Below are positions 1-9,235 of a stretch of 64,000 nt of DNA, in pieces (within the stretch, counting starts at the first letter, position 1; each line of letters begins with the position of its first letter). The translations under genes were made by a program, and so were the position numbers. This stretch comes from Terrimonas sp937888905 (lineage in GTDB: Bacteria; Bacteroidota; Bacteroidia; Chitinophagales; Chitinophagaceae), in NCBI GenBank assembly GCA_937888905.1, contig CALATA010000017.1:124001-188000 (forward strand). The letters are read 5' to 3'. The notes below the pieces were generated by a model that ran no database searches, was not told the DNA's origin, and saw only the letters and a list, made by a program, of their open reading frames with translations.

Positions 1-1804
1 CATTCATCCACTTTGCGAGCAACGCCGTTGGTTGCAGATATTGTTTATCGCCCGTCAGTGAATACATGCCCAGCATGTGATACAACAATTCGTTGACGTG
101 CGAAAGGTGATCCCATTGATAGTAATCATAGCTGAGTCCCGGTTCATACCATTTATCGCTGTAACCACCGATGCGGTCATCACGATAACGGATGGCAGAA
201 GGCAGTACTCCTGCGGGTTTGCCATTACCCGCGCGGGCGGCATCTTCGATCCATGCCTTACACCATTCTCCAAATAATTGCAGCATCCTCGGATGCTGGC
301 TATACCAGGTGGCCCACAGACCGGGCAGTACGGCCCTTGCATTCAGCGCCACATCCACATCGAAAGGCAGGCTGTCCAATACTTTGCTGGCAGATAAATA
401 ATACGATTTGAAATGACGGTGCCCTTTTTCATTAACGGATGTCCATACATTCTGGAAATGCTGCATACTGATCAGACAACGTTCCACATATTCGGGATCG
501 CCGTACTGCACCATGAACATACCGGGATGTGTATCGCGAAAAAGTTCTGCCGCATGTTCCACATCATCGATACGCCGTGCAAAGCCGCGATCCATCGCAT
601 CGCTGTTCCAGACACCATCGGCCAACCGCGTATAGCCCAGGCGGGCGAGGCTGTCGTCGGCTCCGAGTACGGCTGGCAACCACCAGCGCAGTATCTCCAC
701 GTCATCCCCATACTTGCCGCCAAGTTCACCATTCGGCGTCTGCCTTTGTGTTACCCACCATTCGATCAACTTCAGCATACGTGTCATCGCTTCCCGTTGC
801 GCCACAGCCCATGAGGGTGCATCGATTTTGGCCACAGCCACATTGCTGTTGGCGATCTTTTCACCACGGTACATTTTCAGCACTGTGTGATCCGGGTATT
901 TTTCCTGGAGTTTATTGAAATATTTTTTCGCAAGCTTCTCGAGATCATCATAACCCGACTCCAGATCGAGCCAGTAATACACACGCGCGAGCAGATAAGT
1001 TGCGCGGTCATGTAAGGGATGTTTCTCATCTGCCGTGATCGAAGCCAACAGATCGGCTGCGGCGAAACAACGGTGTATGGCACTCATGCCGGTTTTCTTC
1101 GATGCCCACGACCAACCACCGCCACTCACATAGCTACAGGCAAGCAGATAACGGCGGCAATCCTGCAACAGGTTATATTGAACTGTCGAAGTGGTGTCAC
1201 CGGCCTTTTCCCAGTTGGCTACCTGTTGCTGCACATCGAGCGTATCCGTTTCGAGTGGCGTGGTAAATTTCATGGCAGGCCAGTGCATCACCGGTTTCAA
1301 TTCGATAGCGCAGACAGATGCCCCTTTACCATTTACCGTTACAATTACTTTTCCATCGCGCGCCTTTACTTTATGGACAATTGTTCTGAAGGCCAAACGC
1401 TCCCAGGGCAACTGTATCGTGTCGGGCCATCTTTCTTCATTTACGGCTATCGTCATCGTTGAGGTATCGACAAGCCGGCCGGAACCTGCGATCACGGTTA
1501 ACCAGTATTCACCGTTGGTTACATCTGCACGAAAGACCAGGCTGTCGGTGGCGTAAACGCCGTTGCTGTAAAGGGGCGAGGATAATTTTTTATCGGTGCT
1601 GTCGGAATAGCCGGCGGTTGCCGTCAACCATCCCCAGCCACGCGCTGCCGTATATTGTTGCGAAGGATCGACACGCCGGTAACGTTCTGCCGGTACCGTA
1701 CCCGGAGCGCCCATGTCAAAAGAATAATTGATGTTATTCTTTTGCTGCGAGCAGGAGATGCAACTCAAAAGCATTACGCTTAATATGATGATAAGTCCTT
1801 TCAT
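1..1804 (-). CDS. Secreted lipoprotein of a pectin-type cluster, C-terminus cut by window edge
   Basis: The reading frame is open from the ATG at 1804 to the window edge, giving about 601 residues without a stop. The start follows the GH105 gene with an ATGA overlap. The N-terminus is a lipoprotein signal (MKGLIIILSVMLLSC, lipobox LLSC). Residues about 25-60 (YSFDMGAPGTVPAERYRRV, then RGWGWL) resemble the small beta-domain found at the N-terminus of rhamnogalacturonan acetylesterases. The rest is rich in Trp and Tyr and looks helical, as in alpha/alpha-toroid glycosidases and lyases. I do not recognise a defined family. The context (GH28, GH105) suggests a surface or periplasmic role in pectin breakdown, which is inference. 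Confidence 0.75.
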   Translation of the reverse strand, partial: MKGLIIILSVMLLSCISCSQQKNNINYSFDMGAPGTVPAERYRRVDPSQQYTAARGWGWLTATAGYSDSTDKKLSSPLYSNGVYATDSLVFRADVTNGEYWLTVIAGSGRLVDTSTMTIAVNEERWPDTIQLPWERLAFRTIVHKVKARDGKVIVTVNGKGASVCAIELKPVMHWPAMKFTTPLETDTLDVQQQVANWEKAGDTTSTVQYNLLQDCRRYLLACSYVSGGGWSWASKKTGMSAIHRCFAAADLLASITADEKHPLHDRATYLLARVYYWLDLESGYDDLEKLAKKYFNKLQEKYPDHTVLKMYRGEKIANSNVAVAKIDAPSWAVAQREAMTRMLKLIEWWVTQRQTPNGELGGKYGDDVEILRWWLPAVLGADDSLARLGYTRLADGVWNSDAMDRGFARRIDDVEHAAELFRDTHPGMFMVQYGDPEYVERCLISMQHFQNVWTSVNEKGHRHFKSYYLSASKVLDSLPFDVDVALNARAVLPGLWATWYSQHPRMLQLFGEWCKAWIEDAARAGNGKPAGVLPSAIRYRDDRIGGYSDKWYEPGLSYDYYQWDHLSHVNELLYHMLGMYSLTGDKQYLQPTALLAKWMN

Positions 1805-3459
1805 TTTTCCAATCTTGCTATCTCCAATCCGGCGGTGATCACCGCGCCCAGACCGCGCGGATCGTTATCGATCGTTTTTCTTTTCTCATAAAAGGAAACA
1901 TCTTCACCGATCTCCGTCCCCTGGCAAATACCTTTAACCACTCCTTGTTCATTTATTTGCGAAGCAACATAACTCCATGCTTTTTTTGCGGGTACGGCAT
2001 AAGATGCAGGCAACCATCCTTTCCGTACGCCTCTTGCCATGGCAAGGGCAAACAATGCCGTGCAGGAGGTTTCTTTATAAGATTCTTTTTTGTTGAGCAC
2101 CTGATGCCAACTCCCGTCTGTGTCCTGGTAGCGGAGCAGCGATTGCATGTGTGCTGTATAAAGTCTGAGCACCGCCTTGTATTGCGGGTGTTTGGGAGAC
2201 AGGTTGTCGAGCAGCTCCGCCATTGCCCAGGCCACCCAGCCGTTGGCCCTGCCCCAGAAGACGCCTGAAGGTTTGCCCGTGGTCTGAAACCAGCCATGGT
2301 AATACAAGCCTGTTTGAGGATCCCTGATGTATCGCGCAAAACCCAGCACTTGCCGGATGGCTTCATTGCCATAAGTATCGTCGTTCGTGAGTTTTTGCAT
2401 GCCCAGCAGGAACGGTACACTCATAAACAGATCATCCGCCCACACCGTGTACGCAACCGGTTCGGGACGGCAGAATATACCATCGGCCAAACGAGGCTGC
2501 CGGTTCATGATAAAAGCATTCAATGTATCGAGTAAAGAGCGATTGCGCTGATCCACGCCATTTGCAAAAAAAGGTAATGCCGGCGCTCCTGCGTCGTCGA
2601 GCATGGAACTCCGGAAGATGCGATGATAACTACCACGGTAGGCAAATAATGAATCATATTGCCAGCGGAAATAATCGAGGTTGTTCAGCACATTATCAGT
2701 GTACCGGTTTCCGTATCCGGTATAAGTGGTATCATTCAAAAATTCTCCCAGGCGCTGAATACTCCACACCAGTGCGCCGTGTGAATAATGCCAATCGGAA
2801 TACGGATCGCGGAGATACGCCGCGTTGCTGTCGGTATCCAGCCCGGCAAGGTAAACCTGAGGTGCGAGTTGCCAGGCATTTTTGCCCGGGGGCGGGTACG
2901 CTACCGGATTATCAACGGGCCCGGTCATTAACCAACCGGCGGGTTGCATTGCCGCACGAACATTATTGTCAATATCACCGGCTTCCGTAATCCAACGGAA
3001 AAACAGCACCGGCGCAACACCCGTCCTTTCCGCGTTCACACTAAACTTATTGCTGCCGGCTTTCAACCGGACATGAATAACCGTATCGAATTTAAACCGG
3101 TTGTAGGCATATTCATAAGGTTTGACAGCGCTACCGCCGGTTTGTTTGTATAGCAACGTTCCCTCCTGGTACAGACTGAACGGTATGCCGCTGCTGATGC
3201 CCAGCATGAAACTTCCATCTTTATCTGTCGTGAATGTTCTTTCCGCGACCGCTTGCTGTCCCGGTGTCAATGCCAACGACCTGAGATCGACAACCTGCAT
3301 GCCGAGTACGTCAGGACGGGGCACGCGGCTAAAACTGAACCGCGTGTCACGGATCACTTTGTCAGCCACACGCTGCACCAATTGGAGAGCAGACTGTGCA
3401 CCGGCATAAGTGCCGCACAACAGCAGTATGATGCAAGCAATATACCTGTTCAGTTTCAT
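1801..3459 (-). CDS. GH105-type unsaturated rhamnogalacturonyl/glucuronyl hydrolase
   Basis: 552 residues with a signal peptide (cleavage near AGAQ, residue 21), an extra N-terminal beta-rich domain (about 30-200) and a C-terminal alpha/alpha-barrel. Key motifs of GH88/GH105 are present: SSMLDDAG at 285-291, VWADDLFM at 339-346 (two catalytic-region Asp), YYHGW at about 386 and WGRANGW at 402-408. Family members remove the 4,5-unsaturated uronic acid left by pectate or rhamnogalacturonan lyases. It is followed at once (4-bp overlap) by the lipoprotein gene and preceded by GH28 with a 13-bp gap, so these genes probably form one operon. The exact substrate cannot be read from sequence. Confidence 0.9.
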   Translation of the reverse strand: MKLNRYIACIILLLCGTYAGAQSALQLVQRVADKVIRDTRFSFSRVPRPDVLGMQVVDLRSLALTPGQQAVAERTFTTDKDGSFMLGISSGIPFSLYQEGTLLYKQTGGSAVKPYEYAYNRFKFDTVIHVRLKAGSNKFSVNAERTGVAPVLFFRWITEAGDIDNNVRAAMQPAGWLMTGPVDNPVAYPPPGKNAWQLAPQVYLAGLDTDSNAAYLRDPYSDWHYSHGALVWSIQRLGEFLNDTTYTGYGNRYTDNVLNNLDYFRWQYDSLFAYRGSYHRIFRSSMLDDAGAPALPFFANGVDQRNRSLLDTLNAFIMNRQPRLADGIFCRPEPVAYTVWADDLFMSVPFLLGMQKLTNDDTYGNEAIRQVLGFARYIRDPQTGLYYHGWFQTTGKPSGVFWGRANGWVAWAMAELLDNLSPKHPQYKAVLRLYTAHMQSLLRYQDTDGSWHQVLNKKESYKETSCTALFALAMARGVRKGWLPASYAVPAKKAWSYVASQINEQGVVKGICQGTEIGEDVSFYEKRKTIDNDPRGLGAVITAGLEIARLEK

Positions 3460-3472
3460 ACAGCTTTATTTT

Positions 3473-5032
3473 TTAGAGACGTTTATTATCGACCATTACG
3501 TTCGTGGTATTGTTGTCACGTACGACAAAACGTACGGCACGCAGCCGGTTGGTCAGCCCCTCTATCCTGTTTGCATTCGTGATAATTCCTTCCGCAGATC
3601 TGGCAATGGCAACTGCAGCCGGTGCAGCGGAAGAGTTCTGGATATCCAGTCCTGTCAATTGAAAACGCTCCACACGATCGAGCATGATGCCGGGGCGTTG
3701 TTCTGTTCCTTTGTGACGCAAAACGATATTGTGTAATTGTATATCTTTTGCATAACGGACATACAGGCCATACGAAGGTAATTTACCGAAGATGGTCGCC
3801 TCCGGATAATCTTCTTCACGTTCGGGAACAACGGCAGAGAACGGCTTGCCGGCGATATCACTGCCGGAAGTTTCGATCGTGATATTGCTCAGGGTGATAT
3901 CTTCTACAGGCACTTTCTCCAATCCGGAGATCGAACACCCGACCGTGTCGGCACCCCTGGCGATGATATCTGAAATACGGATATGACGGATGCGACCGAT
4001 TGACGGAGCAGCAGCCGTATCGCTGAACTTACGTGCGCGGTTTCCGAGGCGGATAAAGATGGGCACCTGCGGCCCTTCGATGATGAGATTGCTGATGGTG
4101 ATATTTTCCATGATGCCACCATCTACTACTTCCAGTGCGAGTCCGCTGATACCATCGGGTTTACCGTAAATGGTCTGGCGTTGTGCCGAAGGACGGATCA
4201 CGCAATTGCTGACGGTTACATTGCGGAAACCGCCCGTAGATTCCGTACCGAACTTGATACCGTTGCAATGGCTGCTGACGATGCAATTGGTAATGGTAAT
4301 ATTTTCTGAAATACGTGGAGACGTACTTTTAATGGTAATGCCGTCATCGTCTGAATCACCGGTTATATTGGTGATGGTTACATTCCTGCTGCCGTCGATA
4401 TCGATCATATCGTTGTTCTTATTGGAATGATTCCAGATATGAATGCCGTCGATCAGCACAAACTCGCAACCGAGATAATGCTGCATCCAGAAGGCAGAAT
4501 TGCGCAGGCTCACATCTCTTACAGTGATATTCTTACTGCCGGCAAACCATAAGAGGTATGGACGGTTTTTATAACGATCCGGTTTTTTAATCGTGTTAAC
4601 AACAAAGCGGGCGCCCTGTCCGTCTATCGTACCTTTTCCTTCGATGGTAACATTTTCCTGTCCTTTACAAAAGATCAGCGCCTGCTTTGCCCATTGGTCG
4701 CCGTAAAAGGGAATACCCGGATCCTGATAAGGATATTTTGATGCATCAGCCTGGCCCAGCAAAACGGCTCCCGCAGACAAATGCAAGGTTGCATTGCTTT
4801 TGAGATAAAGTGTTGCGCTCAGGAATGTTCCTGTCGGGAAAAAAACTTTACCGCCGGTTTTAGCGCTGCTGTCGATCGCACGCTGAATAGCGGTGGTGTT
4901 ATCGGTTGTACCGTCGCCGATGGCACCGAAACGCGTGACATCGTAAAGCGGTTGCGCATTCAGCAAATAAGGCGCAAAGAAACCTAGTACAAAAAAAGTT
5001 CGTCGTAACAAAGACAGGCAATTCAATCGCAT
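3473..5032 (-). CDS. GH28 polygalacturonase-like glycosidase
   Basis: 519 residues, with a signal peptide ending near LLNAQ and then a right-handed beta-helix. The start DVTRFGAIGDGTTDNTTAIQ is the usual N-terminus of pectate-lyase-like and GH28 helices. Active-site strands are visible: NNDMIDIDGS (about 206-215), SDDDGITIKS (about 227-236, catalytic Asp pair) and SSHCNGIKFGTES (about 253-265, the His turn). The classical RIK motif is not obvious, as in many Bacteroidota GH28 enzymes that act exo-wise or on branched pectin. It probably cleaves galacturonic acid or related linkages in the periplasm and lies in the operon with GH105. Confidence 0.9.
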   Translation of the reverse strand: MRLNCLSLLRRTFFVLGFFAPYLLNAQPLYDVTRFGAIGDGTTDNTTAIQRAIDSSAKTGGKVFFPTGTFLSATLYLKSNATLHLSAGAVLLGQADASKYPYQDPGIPFYGDQWAKQALIFCKGQENVTIEGKGTIDGQGARFVVNTIKKPDRYKNRPYLLWFAGSKNITVRDVSLRNSAFWMQHYLGCEFVLIDGIHIWNHSNKNNDMIDIDGSRNVTITNITGDSDDDGITIKSTSPRISENITITNCIVSSHCNGIKFGTESTGGFRNVTVSNCVIRPSAQRQTIYGKPDGISGLALEVVDGGIMENITISNLIIEGPQVPIFIRLGNRARKFSDTAAAPSIGRIRHIRISDIIARGADTVGCSISGLEKVPVEDITLSNITIETSGSDIAGKPFSAVVPEREEDYPEATIFGKLPSYGLYVRYAKDIQLHNIVLRHKGTEQRPGIMLDRVERFQLTGLDIQNSSAAPAAVAIARSAEGIITNANRIEGLTNRLRAVRFVVRDNNTTNVMVDNKRL

Positions 5033-5042
5033 GACTGGTTGA

Positions 5043-5972
5043 TTAATTCATTAAAGAATACGCGGTCAGTTGTTCCTCCAGCCATTGTGCTGAACGGAGG
5101 TAAGCCGCTTTAATATCTGTAATCGGTGTTTCGGCACCGCCAACATCAATCCCGTAATGTCCCTTGAAACCGATCGCTTTCAGGGTAGAGAAAAAGCTAT
5201 CCCAATGAATCGATCCTTCGCCTGGCACGAGGTGTTCAACGCGCGTGCCGCGGTTGTCCGATAAATGCACATAACCGATGCGGTTGCGCAAACGCAGCAG
5301 ACTGATGACGAGGTTATCGCGAAAGAAAAACTGGTTGGCGGTATCGAGGTTAAAAAGCAGGTTATCTGCGTTTACCTTGTCGGCAAAATGCAGGAAAGAA
5401 TCTGTATTGGTGATCATGCTTCCTTCGCAAGGATGCAGGTGATAATCGAGTCCGTAATGTTCTGCAATGGAACAAGCCTGTTGATACGTACGGGTCAAAC
5501 GCAGCTCGTATTCATCCCAGGAAAAACCGGCTGGAAGACCGAGTGACGCAAGGTATTTATCGTCGTAATGTCTTTTCACCGGCGCTTCGGCCGGAAACTC
5601 CAGCGGCAGCAACGGGCCGTTGTCCAGCACGGCGGTAGCGCCCAATGACCTGGCAGTTTCGCATCCCATCTCAAAAAAAGCCAACGACTCTTTTTGCCGT
5701 TCAGGATCGGCAGAGGCCAGCGCAGGTAACACCACGCAATAAACGGGAATGGTACAACCCAGTTCTTTTACCTTATCAGCAAGTTGTTTGCGGTGTTTGT
5801 GCTGATAAAGGATATTGTCACCACCGATGCCTTCCAACTCCAGGGAATTGAAACCCATGCCGGCCATTTCTTCCAGATGTGCATTGGTTTTGCTTACATC
5901 GGGAGGATAGCCGTAACGCGTGATCGGATAGAGATACGCGCAGGTAATAGAAGAAGAAAAACGTACAGGCAT
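5043..5972 (-). CDS. Sugar phosphate isomerase/epimerase-like TIM barrel
   Basis: About 309 residues from ATG 5972 (MPVRFSSSITCAYLYPITRYG). A TTG further upstream would extend the frame by 22 residues of poor quality, so the ATG is preferred. No signal peptide is seen, so the protein is cytoplasmic. Motifs of the xylose-isomerase/AP-endonuclease-2 barrel are present: LEEMAGMGFNSLELEG, DYHLHPCEGS, NLDTANQFF, YVHLSDNRG and GIDVGG, with metal-ligand Glu, Asp and His residues at strand ends. It likely isomerises or epimerises a sugar released by the neighbouring pectinases. The gap to GH28 is 10 bp. The substrate is unknown. Confidence 0.82.
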   Translation of the reverse strand: MPVRFSSSITCAYLYPITRYGYPPDVSKTNAHLEEMAGMGFNSLELEGIGGDNILYQHKHRKQLADKVKELGCTIPVYCVVLPALASADPERQKESLAFFEMGCETARSLGATAVLDNGPLLPLEFPAEAPVKRHYDDKYLASLGLPAGFSWDEYELRLTRTYQQACSIAEHYGLDYHLHPCEGSMITNTDSFLHFADKVNADNLLFNLDTANQFFFRDNLVISLLRLRNRIGYVHLSDNRGTRVEHLVPGEGSIHWDSFFSTLKAIGFKGHYGIDVGGAETPITDIKAAYLRSAQWLEEQLTAYSLMN

Positions 5973-6044
5973 GGCAGACAATTTAACAGGAAGACATGAA
6001 AATAGACAATTTCCGGGTACGTACACGTTTTTTAACAAAAAAAA

Positions 6045-7898
6045 TCACATTTCGGCTATAACATAGCGCACTACAGCATTATAGGCATCTCCATCCGGTG
6101 ATATGATCAGCTCTACCGGCCAGGCCCGTAAGGATGGATAAGGCGTCCAATAATTCGCTGCATGCGCTCCCGAAACCAATGTGGCCTTTCCTTCGGTAAT
6201 CTGCAACCGCAGTTTTTTATTTCCGTAATCCAGTATCACCGTTTTGGCGTCCTGTTGTATCACTTTCAGCCGGCCACCGGTAATAAATGGTTCAACGATA
6301 CGAACCGTGCGGCGTGCATCATGCCAGGTGATCTCTACTTTTTTCTCCAGCGCCTTATCGGAAAATGTATAATGAAGTCCATACCCTATTCCGCCGGTGA
6401 GAAAATTTTTATCTTTTAATTCACCGAAGGCGGAAACATAAAATGTATTGTTGACCTGTTTGGCGGTGAGTCTTGCATCGTACTCGTACAGGTTGGTAAA
6501 ATAACCGAGGCTGTCTGTGTATTCAATGCGTGGTGTAAGCGACACAACACCCGGCGCTTCGGGAAAGCTCATGGGCTCGGGGCGCGTGTATACGGTAGGA
6601 CTGGAAGCCTGCAGAAAATCATTCCCGTCCAGCCAGAGATGGCTGATAGCGCCGCCTGCCGGGCGATACATATACTTGCCTTTGGTGCCCGCGGGATCTT
6701 TATAGCGATAAGCCGTGATGGTCGCCATCATGGTACGTGTCCGCACCTGCACCACATCGAGTGACGGAAAATATTTCATCCAGCCTGTGCTGTCAGCAGG
6801 AAGTGCAGCGGCGTCACGGGCTGGCGCATTGTCCCATTCATAGGCCATGGCTAAATTTTTTGCTTTCGCAAAAGTTGGATAAATACACGGTGGCTTATTA
6901 AACAACTCATCGTATTGCAGCCCGAAGCCCAACAATCCATCTTTGGTAAAATGCCTGCGGAGAAATTCCAGGTTGCGCATGGCCGCTGTTGCATAACGCG
7001 GATCTTCTTTAGCCATCAGGCTAAACAAGGCCTGGCATCCATCGGAAGTAGCACTGCCATAACCTGTCCATTTATTGGAACGGATACCCCAGGAAGCATC
7101 GAGGGCACCATTGGGGTAAATAAAATATAAATGTTGCTGCAGCGACGTTTGCACGCGATTGTATACAAATGTGTCGCTGGTTAGTTTTGCATACAGGCCA
7201 AGCCCCCATAAGGACATTTCCATATTGTACCCGAGATCGATGCCCATTTTATTTCCATAGCTCTTCCCTCCTTCTCCATACAAAAATCCGTCCTCATCCA
7301 TTTTGGCAATGGTACGGCGCGCCAGTTCTTTCGCGCGATTGGTAAAGATTGTGTCGTTCAGTACCAGTCCGGCTTTCGCCAGTGTGGCGGTAGTGGTGGC
7401 GACGTAATTTATCGAGGCAAACTCAGGGCGCATCACACGGTGCAGGTAGGCAGCGGCTGCGCGCATGGATTGTTGCCATGCTTGTTTTTCCTGCCGGGAA
7501 AATCCTGTTTGTAGTTTTTCGTAAGAAAGCAGCAGCATCAGCAATTGATCGGTAGTGGTGCCTGTCCATTCTTCCGGAGTCTCCTTCCAGCTTCCATCTT
7601 TTTGTTGCTGACGGAATAACCAGGCCGCAGCCAGCTTTGCCGATTGGAGATAGTGTTTGTCTTTTGTAATGAAATAGGATACCGTCAAAGGAAATACAGC
7701 TTCTGCCGCGCGTGTGTGCCAGACCTGGCAGTGCTCACACCAGATGCCGCCGTATTCGGGTTGCCGGCTGTTGCGTTGTTGCAACTGAACCAATTTCGCG
7801 GACAACCGCTCAAGTGTGTTGGCGTATTCAGCGGAGGGATGAATCGTTTGAGCCTGAAGGGTTGTTGAAAGGAATAGAGAAAGAAGTAGTTGCTTCAT
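6045..7898 (-). CDS. Secreted protein of unknown function, probable alpha/alpha-toroid
   Basis: 617 residues from ATG 7898. The upstream TTG is less likely because the ATG gives a clean signal peptide (MKQLLLSLFLSTTLQAQ). Residues 40-330 are helical hairpins rich in aromatic residues (WHTRAAEAVFPLTVSYF, AAAWLFRQQQKDGSW, GYNMEMSLWGLGLYAKL), typical of six-hairpin toroids. A CEHC motif lies near residue 55. The C-terminal 200 residues look beta-rich, as in lyases with a super-sandwich (heparinase type), but I cannot assign a PL or GH family. It lies in the pectin cluster, so it may be a polysaccharide lyase or hydrolase. The array upstream (7921-8031) separates it from the regulator gene. Confidence 0.7.
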   Translation of the reverse strand: MKQLLLSLFLSTTLQAQTIHPSAEYANTLERLSAKLVQLQQRNSRQPEYGGIWCEHCQVWHTRAAEAVFPLTVSYFITKDKHYLQSAKLAAAWLFRQQQKDGSWKETPEEWTGTTTDQLLMLLLSYEKLQTGFSRQEKQAWQQSMRAAAAYLHRVMRPEFASINYVATTTATLAKAGLVLNDTIFTNRAKELARRTIAKMDEDGFLYGEGGKSYGNKMGIDLGYNMEMSLWGLGLYAKLTSDTFVYNRVQTSLQQHLYFIYPNGALDASWGIRSNKWTGYGSATSDGCQALFSLMAKEDPRYATAAMRNLEFLRRHFTKDGLLGFGLQYDELFNKPPCIYPTFAKAKNLAMAYEWDNAPARDAAALPADSTGWMKYFPSLDVVQVRTRTMMATITAYRYKDPAGTKGKYMYRPAGGAISHLWLDGNDFLQASSPTVYTRPEPMSFPEAPGVVSLTPRIEYTDSLGYFTNLYEYDARLTAKQVNNTFYVSAFGELKDKNFLTGGIGYGLHYTFSDKALEKKVEITWHDARRTVRIVEPFITGGRLKVIQQDAKTVILDYGNKKLRLQITEGKATLVSGAHAANYWTPYPSLRAWPVELIISPDGDAYNAVVRYVIAEM

Positions 7899-7920
7899 AA
7901 GGAAAGTCAAAATTCAAAAG

Positions 7921-8031
7921 CGTGAATGGTGAATCGTCAATCGTGAATCGTCAATCGTCAATCGTCAATAAACAGCCGCAGCCTGTCGCGCCTTACACCT
8001 TACTACCTTACGCCTTATGCCTTATATCTTA
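7921..8031. repeat. Two short-word tandem arrays between regulator stop and next gene
   Basis: 7921-7970 is a run of 7-mers of the GTGAATC/GTCAATC type. On the minus strand 8031-7990 is a run of TAAGGNN words that begins with the TAA stop of the LacI-type gene. No gene is visible here. Confidence 0.8.
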
Positions 8032-9105
8032 ATTCCTGTAAAAACGATGGTTCTCCTTCGTGATAATATCTATCGGCATCAGGTAGTTTTTCTCGATCGG
8101 ATTTGAGTATACAAGATGCTGGAATAAGGTCATGATACCCTTGTACCCCTGCTCCTGAGGCTTTTCACAGATCAGAAAGTCGATCGTGCCTTTATCCAGG
8201 TATTCCACGTTGTCCGTGGTAAAGTCATATCCGATCAGTACAATATCTTTCAGCCCCGCCTGTTCCAGGTAGCGTGCTACCAGTGATACGCGTGAGTTAG
8301 TAACATAGATGGCAGCGATGTCTTGTTCCTTCTTCAGCAAACGATCGAGTTTGCGCGATACGGCGGCATAATCCGTTTCCGTGGTATCGAATGTCACCAG
8401 CTGGTTGTGGAGACTATTATTCTGAAAATAAGCCCGGAAGCCGTCTTCTTTGCGCAGGATGGCGTAGTTATTATCAATCTCCCGGGCGATTTTGGCAATC
8501 AGTACTTTTTGTTTGCGGCGTATGCCATAGTTGATCAGCTGTGCTGCGAGATAGCCACTCTGGAAAATCTCTGCACCGATATAGCAGAGGCAATCGTATC
8601 CGGGAATATCCGAGTTGATCAGTACATAAGGCGTTCCGGCTTTACGTGTTTTCTCGATGAGGTTGACAGATTCATCGGGAAAGATGGGCGTAAATAAAAT
8701 ACCGTCCGGTGCAGATTTAATGATCTTTTTCACCTGCGTTGCGAAAGAGCGTTGATCGTTCTGATCAAAAAAATATCGTTCGATCTCTATGCCGTATTGT
8801 TTGATCTCTGTTTCCGCCTGGTTGATCCCTTCGAGTGGTGCCTGCCAGAATTCCGTTTCGTTGGAAGCTGTAGGCAGCAGCACCGCCAGCCGCAATGTAC
8901 CGCGGGAAGCGAGTGCCAGCCTTCGTGCCAGCACATTCGGCTGATAGTTGAGCTTGCGGATGATCTCCTGAATTTTGTTCTTGGTCTTCTGGGAAACACC
9001 TTCGCGGTTGTGTATCACCCGGTCAACCGTCGCTATTGAAACATTGGCAAGACGGGCTATTTCCTTCACTCCTCCGGATGCCTTGTCGTTATTATTCTTC
9101 TTCAT
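8029..9105 (-). CDS. LacI-family transcriptional regulator
   Basis: 358 residues from ATG 9105; a GTG at 9114 is possible but adds only three residues. The N-terminal helix-turn-helix is clear (VKEIARLANVSIATVDRVIH, then LNYQPNVLARRLA as hinge helix). The remainder is a periplasmic-binding-protein-like sensor domain (RLAVLLPTAS, DGILFTPIFPDESV, YVLINSDIPG, IGYDFTTDNVEYL). It heads the minus-strand pectin cluster and most likely controls it in response to a sugar. Its TAA stop is the first word of a TAAGG array. The effector is not known from sequence. Confidence 0.88.
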   Translation of the reverse strand: MKKNNNDKASGGVKEIARLANVSIATVDRVIHNREGVSQKTKNKIQEIIRKLNYQPNVLARRLALASRGTLRLAVLLPTASNETEFWQAPLEGINQAETEIKQYGIEIERYFFDQNDQRSFATQVKKIIKSAPDGILFTPIFPDESVNLIEKTRKAGTPYVLINSDIPGYDCLCYIGAEIFQSGYLAAQLINYGIRRKQKVLIAKIAREIDNNYAILRKEDGFRAYFQNNSLHNQLVTFDTTETDYAAVSRKLDRLLKKEQDIAAIYVTNSRVSLVARYLEQAGLKDIVLIGYDFTTDNVEYLDKGTIDFLICEKPQEQGYKGIMTLFQHLVYSNPIEKNYLMPIDIITKENHRFYRN

Positions 9106-9138
9106 AAGATTCACAGTCTAAGAAGAACAAATCTACTG

Positions 9139-9235
9139 TTATAATGTGGAAATGTGAAAATGTGCTCAATGTGAAAATGGCTGATCTCAACCGTTTTATT
9201 ATCATTTACACATTTTGAGCCGCCGCGCGGCTCAA
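9139..9235. repeat. ATGTGAAA-type repeat words and a hairpin at a stop codon
   Basis: 9143-9178 carries AATGTGGAAATGTGAAAATG-type words, and CATTTACACATTTTGAG near 9203-9218 is partly inverted to them. A 9-bp stem (TTGAGCCGC/GCGGCTCAA, loop CGC) at 9215-9235 covers the stop of the dioxygenase gene and may act as its terminator, although no T tract follows. Confidence 0.65.
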
